Shown: positions 1-12,780, numbered from the stretch's first letter. The stretch: DNA of 58,543 nucleotides from Hamiltosporidium magnivora (GCA_004325065.1 PITI01000002.1:1-58543), one strand, 5' to 3'. The notes: generated from the letters alone by a model not told the origin. A program made the numbers and translations.

Positions 1-1240
1 ATACAGTATTTTATAGAATGAATGAACAGTCCGAATTATCGATTCAATTCGAAAATTTATTGATACGAAATATAATAGTAAAATTTCAATAAAAAAGTTG
101 CAGGAGCTACAAGCCGGTGTATTTATGCCCGGGTATTGTTTTTCACATCTAGTTCTCGTGTTTTTGTTCTTATTTTAAGCTGTAAACTAAGTTAAAAAGC
201 AAAATAACGATAATACATAGTTACAACGTTTTCTGATCGATAAATTATATATTTTTTATAGATGCTCTTGACTTTTCAGAAGTAAATGATACTTGAGCTT
301 TAATGAAATTGAAGTACATTATGTATTTTAAAAAATAAACTAAAAATTAACAATTAAGAGGAACATAAATCACCCGGGTGGGATAAAAGCTCATACCTTA
401 AGAAGGAGGATATGTAAACAAACATATAAATGATGGAAAATGGCAAAGAAACCCAAAAGTTCCTTATTTATGGAAAAAGAGATGTTGTATTGTAGAAATA
501 GAAAAACCATGTCACATCAAAATAAGTACAAAAAATTTATTTAAAACTACTCATCCACAGGCAACATTGTATTTAATATATCATAAAATGTAGTTCGACT
601 TACGTTTTCGAATCCGCAAAGTTGAGTGAAGCAGTGCGTACTGAGGTAGCAACGAGCAAAATACATCAAGTTTTTAATGAAAACGGGCGTGTTTCCTCTT
701 AGAACAAAACTTAGAGAAATTCTACTTAGTGATAAGCTGCGAAGAGAAACATTTCTTTGCAACTCTTAGAGGCTAAAGAGAAAAACGGGTAAAGATTCTA
801 TCACAAGAGCAGCATTCGTAACGATGAAGAATAATAAAAGGTACAAGCTCAGGATACAAATTAAATTCCTTAATAAACAAACGAAAACCACATTCAAAGT
901 TAACAACGCTTTTAAAACAAGTTATTGGGTATTAAATAGCCCACAACATAGTTTAAAGTGGCGATGCAAATATGCGTGTATTGATTATAGTTCTGCTATA
1001 TGTAGAATAATAAGGTATTCTCGGACGTAAAATTTATGAGCCATTACCGCAATTTTCCTAAGTCTTCTAGACAATTTAGCGATGGTATGTATGTAGGGAA
1101 ATACTTTTTTTTACCACAATACTAGACAAAATAATCCTGTAATTTTCTGCAAAGATTTAACTTTAACTGAATTAGGAGTCAGTGAGCTTAGAAAACTTTT
1201 GATACCAAGTATACAGAGATTGAAATAAATCTGAGAAATA
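1..1240 (+). pseudogene. Decayed coding region, unknown product
   Basis: I do not recognise this gene. Several forward frames read like protein for long stretches, broken by isolated stops and frame changes. The clearest is one frame from an ATG at 677 to the stop at 1030, interrupted only by one TAG near 767 and containing SLKWRCKYACID near its end. Before it, a frame from about 430 to 590 includes KWQRNPKVPYLWKKRCC. After it, a frame around 1005-1125 contains MSHYRNFPKSSRQF, and another at about 1128-1225 contains DLTLTELGVSELRKLL. Order and strand agree, so I read one decayed gene with at least three frameshifts that may begin left of the window. Two short open frames overlap at 95-190. 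The composition is basic with scattered cysteines. A transposon origin is possible but unproven. Confidence 0.4.
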
Positions 1241-1830
1241 AAAAAGTAGCTCCAAATCCGAAATATTGACTAAATATATTCGTTTTAGACAAGAGATTCT
1301 AGCATAGCCTTTTTAAGTAATAATTACATTCAAAGATTCATTTCAAATAGTTGAAACCAAAAAAACTCTGAAAATTAGCTTATATTTAAAAATGTAAGGC
1401 TTGAGAAATAGATGTATTCTAGAGTTATTTCCTAATATTCTGGCTTCGACGTATGATGGTGAAATATAATATGATGTATCTGCTAACATTGCGAGTAATT
1501 CATGGATGAATAGGCATATATTCAATGAAACCACACATAAATACGTAAAAACATTCTCTTTTGTTTACGAATCAAATTAAGTCAAGCACAACGGCTGAAT
1601 AGAGCCGAGAGAACATAAATGAATATTTACCGGACAGAACACTAAAAAAAGCTTCCATGCTCCCCAAATATACATATCAACGGAATAAAAGTGTTAAACA
1701 TAGAAACATAAATCAATGAGCCTTAAAGCGTGATATTACGACGCGAGCAACGTTGTTACACAGAATTCAAAAGAAAAAAACATATTGACGCATCTAACTA
1801 TTACAACTTAAGAAGTAGAATATATGTGCA

Positions 1831-1858
1831 AATTAATTAATTAATTAAATAAATAAAT
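1831..1858. repeat. (AATT/AAAT)n microsatellite
   Basis: Four tandem AATT units pass directly into AAAT units. It is a simple-sequence repeat with no sign of function. Confidence 0.8.
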
Positions 1859-1879
1859 CACTAGATATATACAATCTCT

Positions 1880-2114
1880 TGTAAATTTAAGAAAAGAAAA
1901 GATGTAACCCAACTTTTCTCATCTGTAACTGGCATTTACCCCCAAAAAGCGACTCTAAAACCTGCATAACAAAGCCTTCTTGATTTTTTTCTAATTTTTG
2001 CAAACTCGTTTCAAATTCGTTAAAACATGATTTTGGAGATAAAGGCGAAAACCAAAGCACAACGAATACCTCGTCTTCATAAGAACTCTTAGAAGGATTT
2101 AGTAAAACATCCAC
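1880..2114 (-). pseudogene. LINE endonuclease remnant, middle part
   Basis: The reverse strand reads EDEVFVVLWFSPLSPKSC, then FNEFETSLQKLEKN. This fits the middle of the apurinic-type endonuclease of non-LTR retrotransposons of the I/Jockey/R1 type, where a VVxxYFSP strand precedes the GDFNA motif. Where GDFNA is expected, about 30 residues later, the open frame gives FGGKC and the next frame gives a damaged VNASYR, so a small deletion plus a frameshift appears to have removed the catalytic Asp. The family assignment is from motif spacing only. Flanking DNA towards lower coordinates has coding-like patches but no reverse transcriptase motif that I can identify. It may be a separate copy from the 4.7-5.2 kb piece, or the other half of one copy split by an insertion. 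Confidence 0.5.
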
Positions 2115-2199
2115 TGCTTATGCGAAATAATTTTTTTGCATAAGCTAAAACATTTTTTTAAGTATAAGCAGGTTTAAACATATTTTGAGAAAGTCAATA

Positions 2200-3840
2200 A
2201 TAATTCTCAATGATGCCCTATAATTTAATATCCTTAAAATATCTTTATAATGAAAAATTTATTTGTGAAAACGTAAAAAAAAAATAATTCTATAAAAATA
2301 TTTAGATCAGATTTAGAAATCGATTATCAAACTTGTGAACTTTTTTAGTCGAAATCGGATTAAATCTGACCAGTAGAATGTTTTTATTGTTAAAAATATG
2401 ATTTGTAGCATTATGTGCGACAAAATTTATTTTTTAAATCTAAATAAATTATTTATCTGGTTTTTAAATTTCTATTTCAAACAGTATACTTATCTTTCCA
2501 AAAACACCATATGCCCTTCAAACATAGCATATAGTCACAGATATACAACTTTTTTGAAAATTGATTTCTATTTGTTTCGTTTTTCAATGAACTGCAGGAT
2601 GATAAATTTATTTAAAACGGTCTTAGTTCTTTAAACCCAAAAATTTCGCAATTAATACACTAAACGATTTCTACTACCTCTTGCTTTATACAGAAAAAAT
2701 GAACCAAAATTCGTTATCGAGTTTAAAAATAATTCGATAAAAATAATAAAAAAATGTTCACTTTATGCCGAATAGAATCGCCGTGTTTACAAGCTATTTT
2801 TTCGAAATTAAAAATAATATTTAAAAAGGTTTAATTTTGAATACCAGTTTCCATTACTTAGCGTCAGCATATAAGTTGTTGAACAGTAAGTATTTTTTAG
2901 TCTAATAGTGTACATTTCTCAGAAATTGGGTTTCCAACCCTCTTTTATCTTATTACATGAACAATAAAACATCGGGTGTCTTATACATCAACCAACTCCC
3001 TAGCGCTAAGTTCTCTGTGGAACTAGAGTGTCTATTTTTTTTAACATATGATTTTATGAGATAGGGTCGTGAGTAACAGTGCTCAACTCTCTTCCTTTTC
3101 CAGACTCGAGACTAACTGAGGATGGAATTTCACAAACTCTGCAGAAGCTCGTTTCGTATATAAAATAGCAATATATTCTTCAACGTATAGTGTTAGTATA
3201 AATTTTCTATATTGTTGGTATTTATATAAACTATAATTTTATTTATATAAGATAAATAATTAGCTTCATTTCAGATTCAAAAAACTTTAGAAAGATATAA
3301 TTTTAACGCTTTAATCAATTTTAAAATCTATAGCATACATCTTGCAATATTAAGATCCATATTTTGCTATTTTTCTCCAACATCAAGATCCAAAAGATCT
3401 ATAAAGAAAAAAGTTTTTTGTATCCGAGGCATTTCGTCAAAAGTTGTGTTCCCTATTTTCATCTACTGCACATATAATAAAAAGAATTATTACAAGATTA
3501 ATACCCATTTAAATAAAAAAATGATTACCATAAAAAATAGTTGAGAGATAAGAAATTTTCTGATAAAATAGCGACTATTAAAAGTTTAAATGAATTTAAA
3601 CTTATAAAACATTTAGAATTTAATTATCAATATACTTCCAAAAGAATTAATCTAGATTTTATGAATTATTAAATTGTTAAAACATAGGAATTCTATGGAT
3701 CATTGTTATTTTATTTGCGAATCGCAAAAGTTGCTGTTACAATTAAAGACGACACCTAGAATATAAATCTTACAAAACTAGTGTTTATATTCTAATTTAC
3801 TGCTTACAAATATTTATCAATTTATTTCATTTAAAAATTT
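2200..3840. other. AT-rich stretch, no gene seen
   Basis: Only short open frames of low-complexity Phe/Tyr/Lys composition, as expected by chance at this base composition. I see no motif, RNA gene or repeat. Confidence 0.5.
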
Positions 3841-3846
3841 TCTATG

Positions 3847-4012
3847 TGTGGGGATAATAATCATATTAAAAACCATCTGCCGAGCGATGAGTTTGTAAAT
3901 TCATATGTAAACCTTTACTGCTATTGTGCTGCGATATAAATCACACTGGATCTAATCCCCTATAAACCAGATTTACAACTGATTAAAAGAAACAGATCGA
4001 CAATTTTCCTTT
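3847..4012 (+). repeat. Dispersed repeat R3, copy 1
   Basis: This segment matches 43321-43490 in the same orientation. The best-conserved part is a GGAtAATAATCA block followed by AAACCATCTGC. Further on are looser matches around ATAAATCACAC and a terminal AATTTTCCTTTG, keeping order and spacing, so the two are diverged copies of one dispersed element. I see no terminal repeats or coding capacity and cannot name the family. It lies between the two LINE pieces at 2.1 and 4.7 kb. Confidence 0.5.
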
Positions 4013-4689
4013 GTGCCTCACTGACACCGAAAGGTAAAAGAGATAGAATAACAAAGTACGTAAGTAATAATTTTTCATTTGTTGTATTTTTTTCGCACCA
4101 AAAAGACAACCAATTTTATTGATGCTTGACTAAATAAAAATTTTCAGGACTAAAAATTTCTTATTAACTAAGATGGAGCATTAATTTTTCCTATACTACA
4201 AAACGCATACGTCTATATATAAACCGATGCCCTACTTCAATCGGAATACAAAGTTATAACACGATGAAAAGATTAAAAGTAAGATATACAATGGCAATGC
4301 AAAGAAATATCTCAAAAAAGCCAATACTAGTAAATCCATCTTATTGCGTTTGTACCATGGCATTCAGAAAATATTTAAAACAGTAACTAATTCGCTTAAA
4401 ATTCTATTAAATCTAGCAGGAGAATAGAAATCCAGTCTATATCTTAAATATTTTAGATTTTCACTTTTTATGAAGAATTTTTGCAAATTTCTTGCAAAAT
4501 AAGTTTCTTAGGTAAAATAGCCTTTTTGTTTCTTAGAAATCGGAGTTCAATTTCTTCTAAAAACGAAAAATTAAAAGACTATTAAAATTACAATACTCTT
4601 AGAAATAGCAATCAAAATTTCAAATTAAGTTTAAACGCTGCGATATGTTTTAATATTTCGCAACATATATATTCTTAAAAAGTAAAATG

Positions 4690-5170
4690 CCTCGTTCGAA
4701 GAAAAAATATAAAAATTGTATTCAAAAAAAACGCAAATTTTTATAAAAGTGGCCGTATTAAATTGTTTTGGAGATTTTACGCGTTTACTGGCTTAACATA
4801 GATAACAGCTCTTTCAACGCCATATCGGTAGGATTTATGATATCCCCATCCCGAAGCCTTTATATAAGTAAAAGAGAATAAATTAATTTTGAAAAAACGT
4901 TGCTTGGGAATTTCACAGGTTGTAACCGCCCTCGGGCGGCTCATGAACAAAGCATTCCATTTTACCCTACATTTTCTGACCAGAATAGAGCACATGCTCA
5001 TAAATGTCTTGACGAACTACACAGAGGTCTGTGCCAATATTATAATACCAATCCAACAGGCAAAAACCTGCTACTTAGCTTCCTTGCGTCTTAAAAACCA
5101 GTGTTTTTGTATTGTCGGGTGTAAGTCTTCCAACCAGAGTGAGCAAAACCAGGTCTTGGATTTTACAGGA
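4690..5170 (-). pseudogene. LINE remnant: endonuclease N-terminal part
   Basis: On the reverse strand the landmarks of a non-LTR retrotransposon endonuclease occur in order and at the usual spacing, though in shifting frames: ILAQT near 5045, like the family's AQxNL start; CFVHEPP near 4950, like the QEP/SEP motif; and YGVERAVIYVKPVNA ending at 4777, like the RAAI strand. Stops and at least two frameshifts separate them. The segment just before, about 5165-5090, reads HSGWKTYTRQYKN and may be the end of the upstream gag-like frame. The piece is far more GC-rich than its surroundings, as expected for a fairly recent insertion. Clade assignment (I/R1/Jockey-like) is uncertain. Confidence 0.55.
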
Positions 5171-5179
5171 CATGGATCT

Positions 5180-6110
5180 TAAAATCAAATCATACTTTTC
5201 AATTTAATTCCATTGACAACCAAATCTATTTTTTTAGAAAAGTTTTTGTATCTTTGTAAACCTTTCCCGATAAAAAAACCCGAAATATAATGTGATTTAA
5301 TCCCAATAACCATTTACTCAAGGATTTTCGCACAATTTTTCCAAATAATTGTCAAGCAGAGGGTGTTTGATTCGGCTATCCGCTCTAATCTTGTAGAAAT
5401 AAATAATATTATAATTACATACCACAATATTTGATATATAAATACAGATCCTATTGAAATTTATCAGTGCAAAGCGCTCCGTATTAGAAACATTAGTATT
5501 TAATTTTTGTAATCTAAAAAAATGAGATGCTAGAAGATTATTCATGTTATAGAATATAACTCTCAACATGTATTTTTGACTGTATTTAAAACTTTGAAAA
5601 AGCCTATGAGACTATAAACAACACATTTAAATATAAATATCTATACACCAGTATTAATTGTATTACAATCTAAATAGAATATTTAAATGTATATTTGGTC
5701 AAAAAATTAGAGAATTTCGAAGGGTATCTAGGAACACAAACATAAAATGCAACTTATTTGTCTTAAGCAACTTCTTTGAGTTAATGCTAAACTTAAATAC
5801 ATATAAACACATTAGATAAGACTTAATTTTAAAATAAAATATAAAAACAGATGCTCTAAACCCAAACTTAATATCTAATAGGAAATATTTGAATCCACTT
5901 TTAAATAATCGATATATTTATTTCTTTGCTGTATATTTTTAGGTCAAAAACCGTGGACTGAATGTTTTGATAACTATTCAAATCCAGAAGAAAAATAGAT
6001 TTTATCCTAAATTTATAATTTATAGAACCAACTGAAATTTATTCAAAATTCAAAGATTTCAAAAATTCTCTATTTTATAATTAAGATATGAAATAGTTTG
6101 TTATAGAATA
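5180..6110. other. AT-rich stretch, no convincing gene
   Basis: A reverse open frame of 83 codons at 5318-5569 lies upstream of the LINE piece on the same strand and could be gag-related, but it has no motif I can recognise. The rest looks non-coding. Confidence 0.4.
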
Positions 6111-6113
6111 CAA

Positions 6114-6242
6114 ATGTCGTTTCGACCTAGAGCCGTATATGTTCCGCACAATTTCTATGCCAATCCACAGTCCGCAAACTCAAAGAAAATTCCGAAAGCC
6201 AAAGTAAATAAGTATATTTGTAGCACATTAGTCTTTGCTTAA
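6114..6242 (+). CDS. Small ORF, 42 aa, hypothetical
   Basis: A short ATG-started frame beginning MSFRPRAVYVPHNFYANP uses C and G far more than the flanking DNA, which suggests that it is or was coding. It is basic, without a signal peptide or membrane segment. The sequence GTAAATAAG near codon 30 resembles a 5' splice site, so this might be a first exon, but I could not find a convincing continuation. No homologue is recognised. It may be an exon, a gene fragment or chance. Confidence 0.3.
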   Translation: MSFRPRAVYVPHNFYANPQSANSKKIPKAKVNKYICSTLVFA

Positions 6243-9200
6243 ATTTTTAAATAATATCACTTTGAATTTATTTTTAATCATTTAATCGTATTATTAATTT
6301 ATTATATTAATTTTTCCCAAATAAGTTGTCACATGCTTAGAATATATCTCGCTTGCATAATTCATGCGTACATTATATTGTATTGCAAAAAGAAACAAAA
6401 TTGCTATTTTTTGTGGATGTATGAAATCACGAATCCTGAATTTTCAAAGATATTAGAAAAAAGTCGTAAAATAAATTTATTTAGAACAAGTATTATAACG
6501 AAGAAACGTGGCAGTTGATGTTTAAACATCCAGTTATACTTACTAATTTCCTTACACGCACTAACTGACAGTTTTATACGATTATTTCTTAATAAAAACC
6601 AAAATTGATTTCCGAATTTAACAAAATAAGTAATAATAAATCAAAAATAAGTTACAGTTACTGTTACCAAAACATAGCAAAACCCAAAATAGTCATCGTA
6701 ATTATATTCAATAAGAATTTTACAGTAAACAGTTTTAAATAGCTCTTTAAGTCGTATTAAAACGGAAAAAAGTTTTATCTAAAATAAATTCAAAATTTTT
6801 GCCAGATTCACATTTAAATACAACATGAAATCAAAGCGATAGCCAACATAGAAAATCATTACTATGAACCAAGTACGACAATCTTAAACACAAATAACAA
6901 ATACCAAACTTAATAAATAACCAGATTATATAAGATTAAAGATATCTGAAGATACAGTTAATGAAACTTTGGTTACAAATATGGCACGCAAGATGAAATA
7001 ATAGACAAACTTAGATTATGAAAAAATATATTTTCTAGCTGAAATAGAAAACAAAAAATGATTCAATTACTGAAATACTAGTAGCAAGATTTTTTAATAA
7101 ATAGAGCGCTTTAGATTTCTATAAACTTTATAAACAGACATTTTTCGTGAGAATAAAATATGTCTATATTTTGAGATTTAGAATGTTTACCAAGAACTCA
7201 AAATTAACAAAACTATGATGAAATCTTTCTGTATTGCATTTAATATACATATCTGGTTCAAGAAAATCAGCACGCTTATAAACATATAGTTACACATTCG
7301 AAAAAGCTTGTCTACTATAAGGTATACAGGTATTGGCTATTTAAAAGATACTAAATTTAGAATTAAATTAATTAAAAAGCTTTTCTACGAGTAAATATAA
7401 CATTTGTATGATAAACAAATTGTTTTTCCTAATATATATTGGAAAAGTTATAATCAAACTCATAAACACTGATTAGGCTCTTATGAGAATAATGAATTCT
7501 CATCTTTCAAAACTATGAATCCGAAGAAAAACTTGAGGATATTTTTATTTCAGAACGCCAAAGAGAATTATATATCGATTTTATAATATTTTTTTTGATA
7601 AATATTTTTATTAAAAAAATAATAGTTTAAATCTATGAGTATACAAGTTTACTTACTTACTTACAAATTTCAGTCTTATTTAATCTCCAAACAATAAGAA
7701 TGAGCAAAGATAGGTTTTAATTTGTTTCGCTTAATCGTTTTTAACTCGAGTGAGGAATTTGGCTTATAAATTATGAATAGTTTATATACCATTAAAAATT
7801 CAAACCTTTGATATTCACAGCTATTTCACATACTCGTTTATATGCTGAAAGTATTTACTTTATTATTTTCGCGCTGTCATGAGCATTATAATAAAAACCT
7901 AAATTATAAAGTTAATAAACTTTCAAGAAAGATGTACATACTAGATCAAAGAGCATACCAAAGCGCCCTTTTCGATTACATTTAGTATTGAGTAAAACTT
8001 GTAACATTATTCTTATCTTAATTTCAAGTTTTTGGAAAACAGCAGTATTTTATGGAATTACTTCTGAAAAAACACAGCCACGAATATTATTATTTTCATA
8101 GTATTGCTACTGTTCCCGTTCTTTGTAGTTCATAGTTAGAGAATTATCGAGGAAATTTGCTTTGTACAGAAAAATCCGATCAGAATTTTTCCTAAACATA
8201 CATTTTTACATTTGAACGAAATTTATTCCATTTAAAATTAATTTCAAAAACAATAATTGCAAAATCAGACAACTACAAAGTTTTTAAGAAAAAGCTAATT
8301 TCAAATAAGAAGAAAATTATTTGTCTTAGAATGAATAGCTAATATGGTAAATTTTATTTATGAAACAAAACATGCTTAAATTCAATTTTACTTTAATAAG
8401 AGTATAGAATAATTATGTATGATAAAAAATTTTGTTGAAAAGAATTAAAACACCAGAAATCTTCAGCAATATATTTTCTATTAGGTCCGAAACGATATAA
8501 AAATATAAAATCTACATATTTTAAATTTTTTTGGTTTATGCAGACAATAAATACGGAGCTCGATTCGCTATAAATAACAGATTTTTATATTTATACTTAT
8601 AAAAAAAGCGATATTTAATGGTTTTATTTCATATTCTCTTATTAAAATTTAATAAATATCTTTAGAGCAGCAGAAATACCAGAAACCAGATGAAAATTAA
8701 TATGGTGTTATAACAGAGCTTTAAAACAATATTATTTTTGCTCATAATATGAACAAAATATTTAAGGCTAGTATACCGTCAACAAAGCCGAATACCCAAT
8801 CAATCAAATGAAAATTGTCTTTCGAATGCTTATAACTTCTCGAAGATATGATTTATCGTTCGATTGTGTTCCATAATTAAGGAAAAAGCGAGCTATTAAA
8901 TAAATATAATACAATTCTTTAATCAAGAAAGTAATTAAAACGGCAAAACGGAATTCGGTTTCTTTTAATCAGCAGCAGGAAAGAAATATCAGCTGTTAAA
9001 GTACTATAAAAAAGTTTTGGCATTTTAATAATGCTAATGAATCAAGTGATAACAAAAGAAAATACATTTAAATACAAAAGCAATCTTTATAACGAAAAGA
9101 CAAAACCCATGGTATGTTAGACGCTTTTACAACCGAATTAGATCCAAGAAACTCATTTTTTTTAGTCTTTTTGATCTTCGAATATATTACCTTGTTATTT

Positions 9201-10176
9201 AGCTGTTATTTTTTTAGGTTGTATTGTCATTTTGACACGAAACCTGAAATATGATCTTAAGGTGTGAATCGAAGAGATATAAATTATAGTTATATTTAAT
9301 GAAGTTTCTGAGCTAATTAGATTGTTATAATATGTCTAATTGGGTTTATATGAACCAAAGAACATAATAGCTACAAAAGCAAAGATTTATAATGTAATTA
9401 CAATCGCAGCAATAATTGTTGTTTTGTGTGTCGAAAGACATAATCGAGTATACTTGCAATCGAACCACAATTAAGTTTACTAATAATTAAGGTTTTTTGA
9501 AGGATTATAAAAAGTTATGGATGATGTCTTTAAAAACAGCACAAATTTTGTTTTGAATTTAAATTTTATTTAAACCTAGAGATATATGTCTTAACTTATA
9601 GTTAAAAACCTTTTTAAATATAGCAAGAATTTATTTTTTCAGCTCTTTTGCATTTTGCAATTTAATTTGATATAATATATGATTTTTGTTGAAATTAAAA
9701 AAGAAAGTCTAATTAAAACAATATTGTTGATCATTAAATAACTATAACCTATTATTCCAAAAATGTTGCTAAAAACCTAATTCGTAAACAATCAATCGAA
9801 TTGACTGCAATAAGTATATCTTTTATTATACAAAAATTTTAATTTTTTTAAAGTCCTGTAAAAACGATGATTAAGTATATGCGATCTACAATTATGTATG
9901 TCTCTAGAAAAATGGAATTAGTCATTCTTGTATTTTATGATCGAATCTAAAAAATTAAAAGTAGTTAGAAACTGTATAAAACATCAATATATTTTTATGC
10001 TATAATATATTAAAGACACCAAATATTTTTATCTGGCTCTAAATTATTAATTTTAAGTTTCTGCAAGTGCTGTAAGAATTTTATATATGATTATCTATAT
10101 TTCTAAAAATTTAGTTAAGATTAAAAAAGATGTTTCCTAATAAGCAAGAATTCCTATCATTTATGATTGATGAATT
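6243..10176. other. Long AT-rich desert with one short microsatellite
   Basis: No open frame with protein-like composition, no RNA gene and no repeat family stand out. The only structured element is four tandem TTAC units at 7649-7664. Confidence 0.5.
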
Positions 10177-10563
10177 ATGAAAAAAATACCTGAATATACA
10201 TATTTAATATTTTATTTAAGAAATAAAAATTCTTCTGATATAAATTTATGTTTTGCATCTAATCATTCTTCAAAAAAACATGAAACTCATCAGATTGTCT
10301 CTTCAGTATTCTATATTATCAATCTGGTTTGTAACACCAACCTATACCTTTTCTGGTCATTTAATATGAAGCGTGAATAGATGCAAATTAGGGTGATTTT
10401 TTTAAAAATAATGGTTTATTATTTTTTAGTAAATTTTTTCTTTCCCAAAATGCTATATGTATTTTATATTTGCCGAAATTTATATATAAAACGAAGAATC
10501 AGGACTTTATTAGTCTACAGCAATGACGGTTTTAAACTTTTTAAGCGAGCTGCATCCCTTTGA
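10177..10563 (+). pseudogene. Possible decayed ORF, two halves in one frame
   Basis: An ATG-started frame runs 67 codons to a TAG at 10378-10380 and continues in the same frame for another 60 codons to 10563. The product would be hydrophobic, rich in Phe, Tyr, Ile and Asn, with possible membrane stretches after the stop, but this composition is also what random AT-rich DNA gives. The frame ends against the hAT-like repeat. It may be a broken small membrane protein or chance. Confidence 0.22.
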
Positions 10564-10566
10564 ATC

Positions 10567-10744
10567 TGAAAATTGGTCCCCCACACCCACCCCTAATACA
10601 AAAGATTTTCAATTTTTTGCAAATTTGTTCTTCTATTTTGTTACAAAAAAACCATAATCAAAAATTCCGAATGCGCATAAGGTTTTGTACGGGCTTCTGT
10701 TGCACGCCAAAAAATACCTTGCACCCCCGGTTAAGAACATCTGG
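10567..10744 (+). mobile_element. hAT-like non-autonomous element, copy 1
   Basis: The sequence aligns with the reverse complement of 27461-27694. Shared blocks include ATTTTG followed by an A-run, AATCAAgATTtC, AGGTTTtG, GGGCTTC and a terminal GGTTAAGAA. The right end, read from the reverse strand, starts CAGATGTTCTTAACC. This resembles the CAGNGGTTCTTAACC ends of Charlie-type hAT elements. The left end at about 10567 is too degraded for me to define the terminal repeat or the 8-bp target duplication. There is no transposase frame, so it is a MITE-like or internally deleted copy. Confidence 0.45.
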
Positions 10745-10766
10745 TCTATGGTCTCAATATAGTTAA

Positions 10767-12285
10767 AAGTAAGTTTCATATAGCTGATTTTAAAATTTAA
10801 CTACATTTAGATTCTTTTAAAACCGTAAAAATTTGAAAACGGCGTTTTAGAACGAGATTCAAATGAATTATGATATAGTTACTTAAATTCCATAACAATC
10901 TACCTTAAGAAAAACTTACCTATTTTTTAGCAATTCAAATTTCGTAAGGAATGAAATATACTCCAGAACCAGCTTAAAAATCTTCATAATATTTTGATTT
11001 AATTAAAAACTATCAGATTCGAATATTAGCAGTATCGCAAAATTTAATGTTTTCGATTAAGAAAAAAGAAAAGCCTATTTTATGATATAATATGAAAAAA
11101 ACACTTTAACTCACCACAATAATATTTTTTAGCCACCAAAAAGGTATTTCTATTCATTATAAACAATGGTTGACAAAGTTCTCCCAAATGAAGCTCTTTT
11201 AATCTATAAAGTATCGAAATTATTTGAACGAAAAGTCAATAAACACATATTTTTGATTTTTCGTTTCTACTCTACTAATCACTTATAATTTTAGATATTT
11301 GTTGCATGTAGATTCTTTTAGCAAGTCTATCTTATTTTATATAGTAAATCATGTGGAAAAAAGCTTTTCTTATCCTTAACACTAGAAAAATATTTGAGAT
11401 CAAGAGTTTTTATATCCTTGACATTAATTGTTAATTTAGATAAAGTTATTGGTTAAAAATTTATATAAAGAGAAACCGCTATCCGAAGGAATTGCATCAT
11501 GTACCTTTGAATCTTAAGCTTCTTTTACATAAATTCTAGAACGAATATACATCATTCATCATAAACTCAATGCATATATAGTTTTAGATTGCATAATAAA
11601 AATATATTAAAAAATCCTTACAAGTGACACCACCCAGACCTTATGCTAAAAGATATAAAGTATCAAATCAGATCCAATACTACACGAAGGTTTTCGCTAT
11701 TTTAAATTAAATCAAAGAGTAGAATTTAGACGAGTCGAAAACAAATTTTTAGCTCGTTTAAGTTTTTATCATGTTTCAAAAATTTACTATTTTATAAAAA
11801 AAATCATCATTCACATTCAATCAAATCTATTATTCAAGAAAATTTAAAATATAAGCTAGCTTCACAATGTATTCATAAAATCTTTTAACGTTCTGAATCA
11901 AATGAATAGCTTTTTTCTAAAATTTCTACAAAACTATGACTTATATTGAACCAACATAAAAGATAATATTTATAAAAACAAAAATTTTACTTGTATCAAG
12001 ATATCATGTTTTTTGCAAAAAAATATGCCAACGAATATGAATCGAAAATTTCAAAATTCTGTGAAAATATTGCTCGTTTTTTTAAATCGGCATAGGAAAC
12101 AATATTTTAATGGCATCAACGCAGTTCTAAGTTCAATATACATAATTTTCACGTCAAAACTTTATCAGTACCTTTTAGGAACCTACTTCTTAAAACTCTC
12201 TATCCTAAAGTGAGTGGAACCCATAAAATTGGCACGTACAGAGTGGATTTGTTAAAAAAAAATAATTATCATGGGTACTAAAGCC
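10767..12285. other. AT-rich stretch, no gene seen
   Basis: Only short, low-complexity open frames. I see no motif, repeat or RNA gene. Confidence 0.5.
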
Positions 12286-12289
12286 CTGT

Positions 12290-12502
12290 ACGAGCCTTGG
12301 CCGCCCTCAGAAATACTCCCCAGAGGTCTTTTTTAGTGTAGTTGTTAAATTTTTTAAGGTTTCGTAACAATGTGGTTTTAAAAGACGGTTAATGTGCCCT
12401 TGCCTAACTTAGCCTCAGTACTAGTTCCGTTTAGTTGCCTCTTACGACAAGCAGAGAATACTTCGACTCAATTCTGCTTCTTGGCATAGAAGGGGAAAGA
12501 TT
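12290..12502 (+). mobile_element. SINE-like dispersed repeat, copy A
   Basis: This aligns with 42955-43175 in the same orientation: CTTGGC, a region ending AATGTGGTTTTAAA, then a conserved core GCCTCTTACGACAAGCAG at 12437-12454 followed by AATTCTGCT and GGGGAAAGAT. The core resembles a short block that I know as widespread in animal and other eukaryotic short interspersed repeats (in reverse, CTGCTTGTCGTAAGAGGC). I am not certain of the family name. I see no clear tRNA-derived promoter or poly-A tail. Its GC content is clearly above its surroundings. Confidence 0.55.
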
Positions 12503-12780
12503 CGTTAATATACAAACAATAAAATGCGATTGTGGCATAAATCACGAGGAGCATTCATAAATCCAGGGCCTACTCCGAAAAAAAAGAACGCGAAGCCAAA
12601 ATTTACCTTCGTGTTTTACATTGAATTAATCTCGACGTTGCAATGACATACTTGCAAATCAACAAGCGACTTAATTCCAGTCCAGGAAAAAACATGGTGT
12701 ATTTGTGTTCGAAAAGCGCTTATCCTTCTAACGCGGGCGAGAAAAGCTATGTTTCTTATGTTTAAAATTAATTTTCTATA
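12503..12780. other. GC-richer flank of the SINE-like repeat
   Basis: Base composition stays well above the local average for about 280 bases after the repeat. Both strands have coding-like patches; for example the reverse strand reads SRPWIYECSS. None extends far. It may belong to the same or a second inserted element, because nothing similar follows the other SINE-like copy. Confidence 0.3.

Noticed and set aside
547..762. Reverse 71-codon frame that resembles the N-terminal part of Merlin/ISXO2-type transposases.
   Set aside because: The forward strand over the same bases carries longer, better coding-like frames (677-1030 with one stop), so the reverse frame is most likely its shadow; no DDE residues or zinc ribbon could be confirmed.
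5090..5165. HSGWKTYTRQYKN resembling the SDGW..Y motif of DDE transposases.
   Set aside because: Only about 20 codons between stops, and the sequence just downstream fits a LINE endonuclease better.
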